Source: Bog-473 sp963721585
Lineage (GTDB): Bacteria > Actinomycetota > Acidimicrobiia > Acidimicrobiales > RAAP-2
Assembly (NCBI GenBank): GCA_963721585.1
Contig: CAVRJN010000007.1
Location: 1,240,001-1,304,000 of the forward strand
DNA length: 64,000 nucleotides
Reading direction: 5' to 3'
Shown here in pieces: positions 49,655 through 58,033 of the stretch. Position numbers and translations under genes: made by a program. The notes below the pieces were generated by a model, which saw nothing but the letters and a program-made list of their open reading frames with translations, was not told the origin of the DNA and did not search any database. Positions within the stretch are counted from its first letter, which is position 1; each line of letters starts with the position of its first letter.

Positions 49655-51020
49655 TCAGTCGCCGCTGAGAGCCATGTCGGCGATGGCCAGGGTCTGACCG
49701 GCGGCAACTCCGGGCAGCCAGCGCAGGTCGCCGCCGATCTCCACCACCGACTGCAGCATCCGCTGCAGCGTGGACGCGACGGTGACCTCACGCACCGGCC
49801 GGGTCAGGACGCCTCCCTCGATCATGAGGCCCTCCGCTCCGACCGAGAAGTCGCCGCTCACGGTGTTGACCCCTGAGTGGATGCCGGACACCGACTGGAC
49901 GTAGAGCCCGTCGCCGACGGCGGCCAGGATCTCGTCCTGACTCTTGATTCCCGGGGACAGCACGAGCGCTCGGCACCCCGCTCCGGGGGTGCCGGCGAAA
50001 CCACCCCGTGTCGCCGATCCGGTCGAGACCACCCCGGCCCGGCGCGCCGAGACGGTGTCGTACACGAACATGCGCAGCACGCCCTCGGAGATGAGCACGT
50101 TGCGCCGGCAGGCCAATCCCTCGCCGTCATGCGACGACGCGCCGATACGCCCTGGCATCCGTGGGGTCGTCCACCAGCGTGATCCCCCCGGTGGCGATCG
50201 TCTCGCCGATTCGACCCGCGAAGAAGGAGCGGCCCTTGACAACCGCTTCACCGGACAGGGCCGAGGCGATGACGCCCAACAGCGTGGAGACCACACGCGG
50301 GTCGAAGACCACCGTGCAGTGAGCCGAGCGCACCTTCTGCGCCCCGACCATGCGGGTGGCCCGGAGGACGGCGTCGTCCATCGCCTCGTCGGGCACCAGC
50401 TCGCCCGGCCCGCGCCCGATGCTGAACCCCGTGCCGGTCTGCGTCTCGGCGCCCTCACCGGCGATGGCGTCGACCGACAGGAATGCGTTGGTGCGCCGCC
50501 GCGATGAGACGATGCCCGTGGTGGAGGCCAACGCCACCTCCACGCGGCTGTCCGAGTAGTCGGCCGACGAGACCTGCCGGATCCTCGGGTCGGCGGCACG
50601 GGTGGCCCGTTCCAGCTCGATCGCCAATGCGACTTTCTTCTCCATCGGTGTCGCACCGACGCCGTCATCCCACAGATCGAGGTCTACGGCCTCGACGCCG
50701 TCGGGCGCGGCCAGTACGACGTCGGGGTCCGGAGTGGCGAAGCGCGCGTTGTCGCGGGCATCGGCGAGGGTGGCGGCGATGACGTCGGGGGCGAGCGAGC
50801 CGGCCCAGGCGAAACCGACCTGGCTGCCGCCGGCGTCGGCGTCCCCCAGCACCACGCGGATACCGACGCCCGACGAGTCGGCGGAGGTGAGCGACTCCAC
50901 CTCGCCCTCGTAGGCGCGCACCTCGGTATCGGTGCCCCGTGTCACGTAGACCTCCATGCCCTCGCCGGGGGCGGCCTCGGCGACGACGGATTGCGCCAGA
51001 TGGAGAAGCTCGTCGGTCAC
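49655..51020 (-). CDS. TldE/PmbA metalloprotease-like subunit (1-nt frameshift)
   Basis: Second subunit of a TldD/TldE protease. The first part from GTG 51020 (VTDELLHLAQSVVAEAAPGE, DSSGVGIRVVLGDADAGGSQ, SVDAIAGEGAETQTGTGFSI) is in one frame that ends at 50127. The rest (GASSHDGEGLACRRNVLISE, GFAGTPGAGCRALVLSPGIK, SVSGIHSGVNTVSGDFSVGA) is in another frame ending at 49655. The join is DPTDARAY / GASSHDGEG with one extra base near 50143. Joined, the protein would be about 454 residues, normal for TldE. The start overlaps the TldD stop (GTGA). Sequencing error or real lesion cannot be told from this sequence alone. Confidence 0.85.
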
Positions 51021-52415
51021 GCCGTGCCCCCGAGGGTGACGCCGGTGATGCGCAGCGTCGCCTGCCCGCAGCCGACCGGGACACTCTGCCCGTCCTTGCC
51101 ACAGGTTCCCGGCGTCATGTCGAAGTCGGTGGCCACCGCGTCGATGCGACGGAGCACGTCCGGCCCGTTCCCGATGAGGTTGGCGTCTCGCAGCGGTTCT
51201 GTGATGCGGCCGCCCTCGATCAGGTACGCCTCCGTCGTCCCGAAGACGAAGTCGCCCGTGGCCGTATTGACCTGCCCGCCGCCGAGCTTCTTCACGTAGA
51301 CCCCCGAAGCGGTCTGCGCCACGATCTCCTCGGGATCCTCGGTCCCGGCGAGCAGGTAGGTGTTCGTCATCCGCACCATCGGCAGATGGGCGTAACTCTG
51401 GCGGCGCCCGTTGCCCGAGGACTTCCGGCCCTCCTTGCGCGCCGCGCAGCCAGTCCCACATGTAGTCCGTCAGGACTCCGTTCTCGATCAGCACATTGCG
51501 AGCGGGCAGGCACCCCTCGTCGTCGACCGCGAAGTTGCCCCACTCCCCCAACACCGTGCCGTCGTCGACCAGGGTCACCAGCGGGCTGGCCACCAGCTCA
51601 CCGACCTGGCCCGCGTAGACCGACGCGTCCTTGAGGATGTGGTCCGCCTCGAGGCCGTGACCGCAGGCCTCATGAAAGAGAATGCCCCCGCTCCCTCCGG
51701 CCAGGACAATGGGCACCTCGCCCGAGGGTGCCGGGCGGGCCGAGAGCTTGGCCAACGCCCGCACCGCCGCCGCCTCGGCGATGTCCTCGACCCGGTGGCG
51801 CTCGAAGATCTCGTACCCCTCGGTGCGGGCCAGAGACTCGAAGCCCGTCTGCATCCCGGTGTCACCGTTGGCGACGCACGAGACGCTGAAGCGCGTCCTG
51901 ATCTGCTCGTCCTGGGCGAGCAATCCGTCCGAGTTGGCGATGAGGATGCGGCGCCGGCTGTCGCCGCATCCGACCTGCACCTGGGTGATGGCGTCGCCGG
52001 CGGCGCGAGCGGTCTCGTCGGCCCGGGTGAGCAGCTCGAGCTTGCGCTCCTTTTCCACCGAGTCGGGGGGTGTGCGCCCGCCCCGCCCGTGGGACGTCAA
52101 GGGGTCGAGGGCCACGGTGCGCACCCCGTTGCCACCCTGGAGGGCCACCGCCGCCGCAGCCCGGGCTGCCGCGACGAGCCCAGCCTCGCTCAGGTCGGCC
52201 GTGTGGGCGAACCCGGTCGTGTCCCCGTCGACGACCCGGATCCCCGCGCCCCGCGACCGGCCCGAGGAGAGCTGCTCGACCCGGTGGTCGTCGAGCAGGG
52301 CACTCGACGAGACGGCGTCCTCGGCGAACACTTCGGCCATGTCGCCGCCGCCGACCAGGGCGGTGGACAGCACGCGTTCGAGCACGTCAGGATCGATGAG
52401 GGCGGTGTCGGTCAC
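51017..52415 (-). CDS. tldD: TldD metalloprotease (1-nt frameshift)
   Basis: Zinc protease subunit that with TldE clears unfolded peptides and matures some peptide natural products. The first ~324 residues from GTG 52415 contain the zinc motif FHEACGHGLEADHI (His248, His253) and LTDYMWDWLR. The frame then fails, and the expected continuation GRKSSGNGRRQSYAHLPMVR then MTNTYLLAG, QLGGGQVNTATGDFVFG-like LGGGQVNTATGDFVFGTTEA and PGTCGKDGQSVPVGCGQATL is in the next frame to 51017. One extra G near 51442-51443 explains it. As sequenced, the C-terminal third is lost. TACGAT lies 6 bases before the GTG (leaderless), sharing its box with the divergent thioesterase promoter. Confidence 0.85.
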
Positions 52416-52420
52416 GGCGG

Positions 52421-52427
52421 TATCGTA
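52421..52427. promoter_or_regulatory. Shared -10 element for divergent leaderless tldD and thioesterase promoters
   Basis: TATCGT (plus, 52421-52426) is 7 bases from GTG 52434, and TACGAT (minus, 52427-52422) is 6 bases from GTG 52415. The two boxes overlap by five bases, so polymerase could probably occupy only one direction at a time. Confidence 0.5.
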
Positions 52428-52433
52428 ATCGTC

Positions 52434-52877
52434 GTGTCCGTCGAACCAACCCAGCCCGCGACCGCGGCCGGACACGGCCCGCACGCCGGGCTGAGCGCGC
52501 AACTCGAGCTGACCGTCGGTCCCGAGGACACCGCCGAGCACTTCCGGTCGGGCGACGTGCCCGTTCTCGCCACCCCGCGTCTCATCGCGCTGTGCGAGGA
52601 GGCCACCTGCCGGGCCACCGACGGCCACCTCAACGAAGCGCAGTCGAGCGTCGCCACCCGGGTGCAGTTCGACCACCTGGCGCCCGTCGCCGTGGGCTCG
52701 ATCGTGCTGGCGGAGGCCACGTTGGTCAAGTTGGAAGGCCGGCGGCTGATCTTCACGGTGTCCGCCGCCCGGCTCGAGGGCGACGGCGGCGGTCTCGTCG
52801 GCGCGGGCCGGGTGACCCGCGTCGTCGTCGACCGGTCCACCTTCCTGGCCAAGGCGGGCGCCGCGGGCCCGTCCTGA
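52434..52877 (+). CDS. Hot-dog thioesterase, fluoroacetyl-CoA thioesterase (FlK)-like
   Basis: 147 residues. LSAQLELTVGPEDTAEHFRS then GDVPVLATPRLIALCEEATC match the FlK-like single hot-dog family, with the Thr (A-T-P-R) and Glu (C-E-E-A) active-site residues; SSVATRVQFDHLAPVAVGSI has the catalytic His region and RRLIFTVSAA the last strands. It hydrolyses small acyl-CoAs; FlK itself removes toxic fluoroacetyl-CoA, but most members have unknown substrates. GTG 52434 is supported by TATCGT 7 bases upstream. The MFS gene follows about 54 bases later. Confidence 0.85.
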   Translation: MSVEPTQPATAAGHGPHAGLSAQLELTVGPEDTAEHFRSGDVPVLATPRLIALCEEATCRATDGHLNEAQSSVATRVQFDHLAPVAVGSIVLAEATLVKLEGRRLIFTVSAARLEGDGGGLVGAGRVTRVVVDRSTFLAKAGAAGPS

Positions 52878-52930
52878 GCGCGAGCCCGCCCACCACCGAA
52901 GGGCAGGGGCTGCTCTCGGGAGCGGGGCCG

Positions 52931-54079
52931 GTGGTGGCGTCGTTCGCGACCTTCGGCCTCTTCTGGGGCAGCTGGGCGGTGATGCTGTTCGATATTCAGC
53001 GCACCTTCGCGCTCAACGACGCACAGCTCGGCGTGCTGCTCGCGGTGGCGATCGCGATGGCAGGTGCTTCCAGCGCGGTGATGGCGCACTTCTGTGACCG
53101 AGTCGGGGCGCGTCGACTGCTCTGGATCGCCCTCCTCGCGTGGTCGGTGCTTCTCTGCGTGCTGGCACTGACCCACGACACGTGGTCCTTCGGTGTGGTG
53201 CTGGTCCTGGTGGAGGTGGCGGGCGGCTCCATCGACACGGCCATGAACGCAGAGGCGTCACACCGTCTGATGACCAGCCCGAAGTCACTGGTGCGCCTGC
53301 ACGCCCTGTTCAACGCCGGCGCGCTCACCGGTGCCGCCATCGCCGCGCTGGTCATCCACGCCGGTGTGTCCTGGCGCTGGATCTGGCCCGGGATCGCCGT
53401 TGTGGCGCTGGGGGTCGGCGTCTGGGCCCTCGTGACCGATCCGGGTACCTCCCTCGTTCCGGCCGGCACCGCGGGGACCCCGCACCACCCGTCCCGGCAC
53501 CCGTTGCGGCGCCTGCGCCGGGACGGCCTGCTCGCCCTCCTGGCGGTGTTCGCCCTGGCGGAGATCACAGAGGGCGGCGTCGACACCTGGGGCGTGCTCT
53601 ACCTGCGCAACCACCTGGCCACGGGGGTGTTGCTCGGGGCGGGGGCCTATATCGTCGGCCAGCTGGTAGCCGCCACCACTCGTGGCGCCGGCGGTCACCT
53701 GGTCGGCCGGCTCTCCACCCGGCGGGCCCTCATCGCCGGTGGTTGCGTGGCCGGCGCCGGCATCCTTCTCGAGTCGCTCTCGCCCGTCTCGGGCGTCGCC
53801 GCGCTGGGGCTGGCACTCGGCGCCGGCGGTGCCTCACTGTTCTGGCCCCTCGTCATGGCCACGGTCAGCCGGATGGCATCCCAGGTAGTCAGCGCGGTCG
53901 GCGCCTTTACCGCGGCGGGGTACGTCGGCTGGGTCGCCGGGGCCCCCATTGTGGGCTGGATCTCGCAGAACCTCGGGCCCGCCCGCGGCCTGCAGGTCCT
54001 GGCCCTGGCCGCCTTCGGCGTTGCCGCCTGCACCCTGCTGGGACCCTGGCGCAGGGAAGGCGGCCAGGCCACGGGGTAG
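52931..54079 (+). CDS. Major facilitator superfamily transporter
   Basis: About 382 residues with 11-12 hydrophobic segments, starting VVASFATFGLFWGSWAVMLF and ending GLQVLALAAFGVAACTLLGP. MAHFCDRVGARRLLW is the loop 2-3 signature of the superfamily. An Asp/Glu pair in segment 1-5 region (IDTAMNAEASHRL) recalls FucP/YbjJ-type MFS proteins. GTG 52931 is the nearest usual start; the frame is open upstream and an unusual CTG near 52871 or a longer N-terminus cannot be excluded. The substrate is unknown. dxs starts 15 bases after its stop. Confidence 0.82.
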   Translation: MVASFATFGLFWGSWAVMLFDIQRTFALNDAQLGVLLAVAIAMAGASSAVMAHFCDRVGARRLLWIALLAWSVLLCVLALTHDTWSFGVVLVLVEVAGGSIDTAMNAEASHRLMTSPKSLVRLHALFNAGALTGAAIAALVIHAGVSWRWIWPGIAVVALGVGVWALVTDPGTSLVPAGTAGTPHHPSRHPLRRLRRDGLLALLAVFALAEITEGGVDTWGVLYLRNHLATGVLLGAGAYIVGQLVAATTRGAGGHLVGRLSTRRALIAGGCVAGAGILLESLSPVSGVAALGLALGAGGASLFWPLVMATVSRMASQVVSAVGAFTAAGYVGWVAGAPIVGWISQNLGPARGLQVLALAAFGVAACTLLGPWRREGGQATG

Positions 54080-54094
54080 CCTGGAGCGATCGCC

Positions 54095-56098
54095 ATGATC
54101 CTGCCAAGCATCGAGACGCCAGCGGATGTCAAGGGCCTGAACGAGGAGGAACTCGCCGAACTGTGCGAGGAGATCAGAACCTTCATCGTCGACACCGTGA
54201 CGACGACCGGAGGTCATCTCGGCTCCAACCTCGGCGCCGTCGAGCTGACGGTAGCCCTGCACCGGGTCTTCGACTCCCCCCGTGACGTCATTCTGTGGGA
54301 CACCGGCCATCAGGCATACGTGCACAAGCTGCTGACCGGACGCCGCTACGGATTCAAGACCTTGAAGCAGGCGGGCGGGATGTCGGGCTACCCCAACCGG
54401 GCCGAGTCCGAGCACGACTGGATCGAGAACAGCCACGCTTCGACCGGCCTCTCGTACGCCCACGGGATCGCCAGCGGGTTCGAACTCCGGGGCATCGACG
54501 GTGAGCGCAAGGTGGTTGCGGTGGTCGGCGACGGGGCACTCACCGGGGGGATGGCCTACGAGGCCCTGAACAATCTCGGCCATTCGAAGCGCCGGGTCGT
54601 GATCGTGCTCAACGACAACGGCCGCTCGTACGCGCCCACTGTCTCCCAGCTGTCACAGAGCCTCACGACCCTACGACTCAATCCCACCTACACCGCGGCT
54701 CGCGAACGCCTGCGCCTGCGCCTGCGCGAGCTGCCCGCTCTGGGTGAGCTGGCGTACTCGGGCGTGCACTCGGTGACCAGCGCGCTGCGGGACATGGTGG
54801 CGCCGCACACCTTCTTCGAGGCACTGGGGGTGCGCTATGCCGGCCCCATTGACGGCCACGACATCGAGCACATGGAACAGGCATTCAGCCACGCTGCAGA
54901 GTGGGACGGCCCGATCGTCGTCCACGTACTGACCCAGAAGGGTCGCGGCTACGCCCCCGCCGAACAAGACGACATCCAGCGCCTCCATGACGTCAAGGCC
55001 ACCAGCCCGGTCACGCTCGACAACACGGTAGGAAATTCGGCCGGCCGTGCGGTCGGTGGCTCGGCCACTTCCGACGGCGGCGGCATCGCCTCGCTGGGCT
55101 CGGCGGCCGAGACTGCGATCGCCGAGTCTCCCCAGCACGCTGCCACCTATACCGATGCCTTCTCGCGCGCACTGCTGGCCGCGGCGGAAGAGGACCCGCG
55201 CGTCGTCGCGCTCACGGCCGCCATGCCGGGCCCGACAGGCCTGCTGGCGTTCCAGACCCGGTTCCCGGATCGCTTCTTCGACGTCGGCATCGCCGAGCAG
55301 CACGGGGCCACATCGGCGGCCGGCATGGCCATGGCCGGGTTGAGACCCGTCGTGGCGGTGTACTCGACCTTCTGGTCGCGCGCTTTCGACCAGGCCAACC
55401 TCGACGTGGGACTGCACGGTTGTCCGGTGGTGTTCGTGCTCGACCGGGCCGGCATCACCGGCGACGACGGCCCCAGCCACCACGGGATCCTCGACCTGGC
55501 GCTCGCGCTGTCCATTCCCGGCATGACGGTGTTCGCGCCGTCGTCGGCCGAGGAGGTTGGGCCGATGTTGCGCACCGCCCTCGAGCTACCGGGTCCCTCC
55601 ACCATCCGTGTGCCCAAGACCGCGCCGCGGCATGTGGACCCCGACGATGTGGGGAGCGGGCTCCAGGCGCGCCAGCTGCGTGCCGGCGACGGGTCTGTCT
55701 GCCTCCTCGGCGTGGGCAAGACGGTCGAGGCCTGCCTGAGCGCAGCCGACGAGTTGGCCGCCGAGGGGATCGCTGCCACCGTGTGGGACGCACGGGTCAT
55801 CTCCCCGCCCGATGCCGCGATGCTCAATGACGCGGCGCACCACCGTCTCGTGGTGACGGCGGAGGACGGGGTCCGCCACGGGGGTGCCGGCGCTTTCCTC
55901 CTCGACGCCATGGCGACCCAGGTGGATGCGGCGGGACTGCCGGCGCCGGCCATCCGGGTGCTGGGCGTCCCACGCGAGTACCTCGCCCAGGGCAGAGCCG
56001 ACGACATCCTGGCCAGCCTCGGTCTCGACGGGGCCGGCATCGCCGAGAGCATCCGCCGGGTCAGGCTCGGCGTCCCCGCCGAGCCCCGCCCCGATTGA
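54095..56098 (+). CDS. dxs: 1-deoxy-D-xylulose-5-phosphate synthase
   Basis: 667 residues (usual 620-680). First step of the MEP pathway to isoprenoids: joins pyruvate and glyceraldehyde-3-phosphate using TPP. Signatures in order: TTTGGHLGSNLGAVELTVAL, WDTGHQAYVHKLLTGR, GYPNRAESEHDWIENSHAST, VVGDGALTGGMAYEALNNLG (TPP/magnesium), LNDNGRSYAPTVSQLSQSL, RYAGPIDGHDIEHM, and in the second half FDVGIAEQHGATSAAGMAMA and LDRAGITGDDGPSHHGILD. A Ser/Gly-rich linker near residue 310 is longer than usual. It is cotranscribed with the MFS gene. Confidence 0.97.
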   Translation: MILPSIETPADVKGLNEEELAELCEEIRTFIVDTVTTTGGHLGSNLGAVELTVALHRVFDSPRDVILWDTGHQAYVHKLLTGRRYGFKTLKQAGGMSGYPNRAESEHDWIENSHASTGLSYAHGIASGFELRGIDGERKVVAVVGDGALTGGMAYEALNNLGHSKRRVVIVLNDNGRSYAPTVSQLSQSLTTLRLNPTYTAARERLRLRLRELPALGELAYSGVHSVTSALRDMVAPHTFFEALGVRYAGPIDGHDIEHMEQAFSHAAEWDGPIVVHVLTQKGRGYAPAEQDDIQRLHDVKATSPVTLDNTVGNSAGRAVGGSATSDGGGIASLGSAAETAIAESPQHAATYTDAFSRALLAAAEEDPRVVALTAAMPGPTGLLAFQTRFPDRFFDVGIAEQHGATSAAGMAMAGLRPVVAVYSTFWSRAFDQANLDVGLHGCPVVFVLDRAGITGDDGPSHHGILDLALALSIPGMTVFAPSSAEEVGPMLRTALELPGPSTIRVPKTAPRHVDPDDVGSGLQARQLRAGDGSVCLLGVGKTVEACLSAADELAAEGIAATVWDARVISPPDAAMLNDAAHHRLVVTAEDGVRHGGAGAFLLDAMATQVDAAGLPAPAIRVLGVPREYLAQGRADDILASLGLDGAGIAESIRRVRLGVPAEPRPD

Positions 56099-56120
56099 AC
56101 AGCACCCGCGGCCGCATGCG

Positions 56121-56864
56121 CTACGGCAGATTGGCACCGTTCTGGCGCACGAAGTCGTTGACCGCGTAGTACGCCTCGATCGACTCCCCCGCATCGCCCC
56201 AGAAGCCTTCTTGCACGTCGTGGGCCATCTGGTGGTTTCCGACGAAGTGGTTGTTCACGTCGGTGATCTCCAACTCGCCGCGGCCGGAAGGCACGAGGTC
56301 GCCGATGATGTCGAACACGCCAGCCTCGTAGCAGTAGATGCCGGTCACGCAGTAGTCCGAGGCGGGATGCTCGGGCTTCTCCTCTATGTGCGTCACCCGG
56401 CCGTCGTCCCCGAAGGCGGGCACGCCGAGGTGGCGCAGGTGCTCCCGCTCGGTCACCTCGGACAGCAAGATCCGCGCGCCGACCGGGTCGGCGCGGAATG
56501 CCTCGACCATGGGCCGGATGGACCGTTCGACGATGTTGTCGGCCAGCATGACGAGCACCGGCCCACCGCCGGCGAAGTGCTCGGCCAGACCGAGCGCCTC
56601 GGCGATGCCGCCCGCCTTCTCCTGGTACGCGTAGGACAATTGGTTGATGCCGTACTCGCGCCCGTTGCCGAGCAGGCGGAGGAACTCGCCGGCATGGGTC
56701 CCCCCGGTGACGAGCATGATCTCGTCGATGCCGCTCGACACCACGGCCTCGATCGACCAGGCGATCATCGGGCGGTCGTAAATCGGCAGCAGGTGTTTGT
56801 TCGTGATCCGGGTCAGGGGGTGCAGGCGCGAGCCCGTCCCCCCGGCCAGGATGACGCCCTTCAC
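56121..56864 (-). CDS. Sugar-1-phosphate nucleotidyltransferase, RmlA/RfbA-like short form
   Basis: 247 residues. KGVILAGGTGSRLHPLTRIT then NKHLLPIYDRPMIAWSIEAV is the nucleotide-binding signature of glucose-1-phosphate thymidylyltransferases. QEKAGGIAEALGLAEHFAGG, VMLADNIVERS, HIEEKPEHPASDYCVTGIYC and GELEITDVNNHFVGNHQM follow. RmlA is about 290 residues; this is a shorter type common in actinobacteria whose sugar and nucleotide are less certain. GTG 56864 starts exactly at the family's usual N-terminus. It converges with dxs and follows the alcohol dehydrogenase on the same strand. Confidence 0.88.
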   Translation of the reverse strand: MKGVILAGGTGSRLHPLTRITNKHLLPIYDRPMIAWSIEAVVSSGIDEIMLVTGGTHAGEFLRLLGNGREYGINQLSYAYQEKAGGIAEALGLAEHFAGGGPVLVMLADNIVERSIRPMVEAFRADPVGARILLSEVTEREHLRHLGVPAFGDDGRVTHIEEKPEHPASDYCVTGIYCYEAGVFDIIGDLVPSGRGELEITDVNNHFVGNHQMAHDVQEGFWGDAGESIEAYYAVNDFVRQNGANLP

Positions 56865-56905
56865 GACCGCGCTCGCACTGCAGGCTGCGTTGGCATGGCC
56901 TGTTT

Positions 56906-58015
56906 CTAGTCGAAGGTCAGCACGCCGCACGCGACGCGGCCGGCGTGCATTTCGTCGACAACCTCTGCAAAGCGGTCGAGCGGGCGGGTGAGGGACACCA
57001 ATTCGTCCAGCATGAGCTGCCCGGACTTGTAGAAGTCGACCATCAGCGGGATGTCGTGGTGCGGCCGAGACGAGCCATAACGGCAACCGAGCAGCCCGCG
57101 GTCCACATAGGCCAGCGCGTTGACGTCGACCGCCACCTCGGTGCCACGGGGTGGGATCCCGATCGCCACTGCATTGCCGGCCCAGTCGAGACAGTCGAGG
57201 GCGCTGCGCAGCACGGCGGGGTGACCGACGCAATCGAAGGCCCACGTCACGCCACCGAGCGGGAAGAGCGCTCCGGCAGCCGACTCCCGGTTGGCGGGCG
57301 CGAGTTCGCGCACCGCCGCCGCCGCGTCACCGGCACTTGCGTCGACGAAGTGGGTGGCCCCGAACTGCCGGCCGAGCGTCTCCTTGGCCGCCACGGTGTC
57401 GACCGCCACGATCCTCGTCGCTCCCGCGATGCGCAATCCTTGAATCACGTTCAGGCCCACGCCACCCACGCCGAAGACCGCGGCGGTGTCGCCCGGCTTG
57501 ACCTTGGCCCGGTTCAGCACGGCACCGACGCCCGTCAGGACGCCGCAGCCGATGAGACAGGCCGACGCCAGCGGCACGTCCTTGGGAATGCGCACGGCCT
57601 GCACTTCGCTGACGATCGTCACCTCAGAGAAGACCGACGCGGCGGCGAAGTTCGATGCCGGCTCCCCCTTGAAGGTGAAGGGCGTCGAGATGTTGCCGAG
57701 CGAGCTCTTGCACCACGTCGGGTGACCGGTGCTGCAGGCCCGACAGGCACCACAGCTGGCCAGGGTGGCGATCACCACGTGGTCACCGGGCTTCACGGAC
57801 CGCACGGCATCGCCGACGGCTTCCACGATGCCGGCACCCTCGTGGCCGAGCACGGCCGGTGCCGGGAAGGGAATCGTCCCGTCGATCACAGACAGATCGG
57901 AGTGGCACACTCCTGCCGCCTGTATGCGCACCTGCACTTCGTTCGGCCCGGGGCCTCGGACCTCGAGCGCGTCGGTGACTTCCACTCCCTCTCCGGTGTA
58001 GACGATGCCTCGCAT
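56906..58015 (-). CDS. Zinc-dependent alcohol dehydrogenase (MDR family)
   Basis: 369 residues. AAGVCHSDLSVIDGTIPFPA and LGHEGAGIVEAVGDAVRSVK give the catalytic zinc site (Cys, His-Glu), CGACRACSTGHPTWC the four-cysteine structural zinc, and AAVFGVGGVGLNVIQGLRIA the NAD-binding Rossmann motif. The class III-like length and motifs fit actinobacterial Adh/FDH-like enzymes that oxidise alcohols. The ATG has a strong ribosome site (GAGAGGAGC). It lies 18 bases downstream of the FadD3-like gene, so it is probably part of the same leftward operon; its substrate there is unknown. Confidence 0.92.
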   Translation of the reverse strand: MRGIVYTGEGVEVTDALEVRGPGPNEVQVRIQAAGVCHSDLSVIDGTIPFPAPAVLGHEGAGIVEAVGDAVRSVKPGDHVVIATLASCGACRACSTGHPTWCKSSLGNISTPFTFKGEPASNFAAASVFSEVTIVSEVQAVRIPKDVPLASACLIGCGVLTGVGAVLNRAKVKPGDTAAVFGVGGVGLNVIQGLRIAGATRIVAVDTVAAKETLGRQFGATHFVDASAGDAAAAVRELAPANRESAAGALFPLGGVTWAFDCVGHPAVLRSALDCLDWAGNAVAIGIPPRGTEVAVDVNALAYVDRGLLGCRYGSSRPHHDIPLMVDFYKSGQLMLDELVSLTRPLDRFAEVVDEMHAGRVACGVLTFD

Positions 58016-58033
58016 TGTGTGCTCCTCTCGTTT

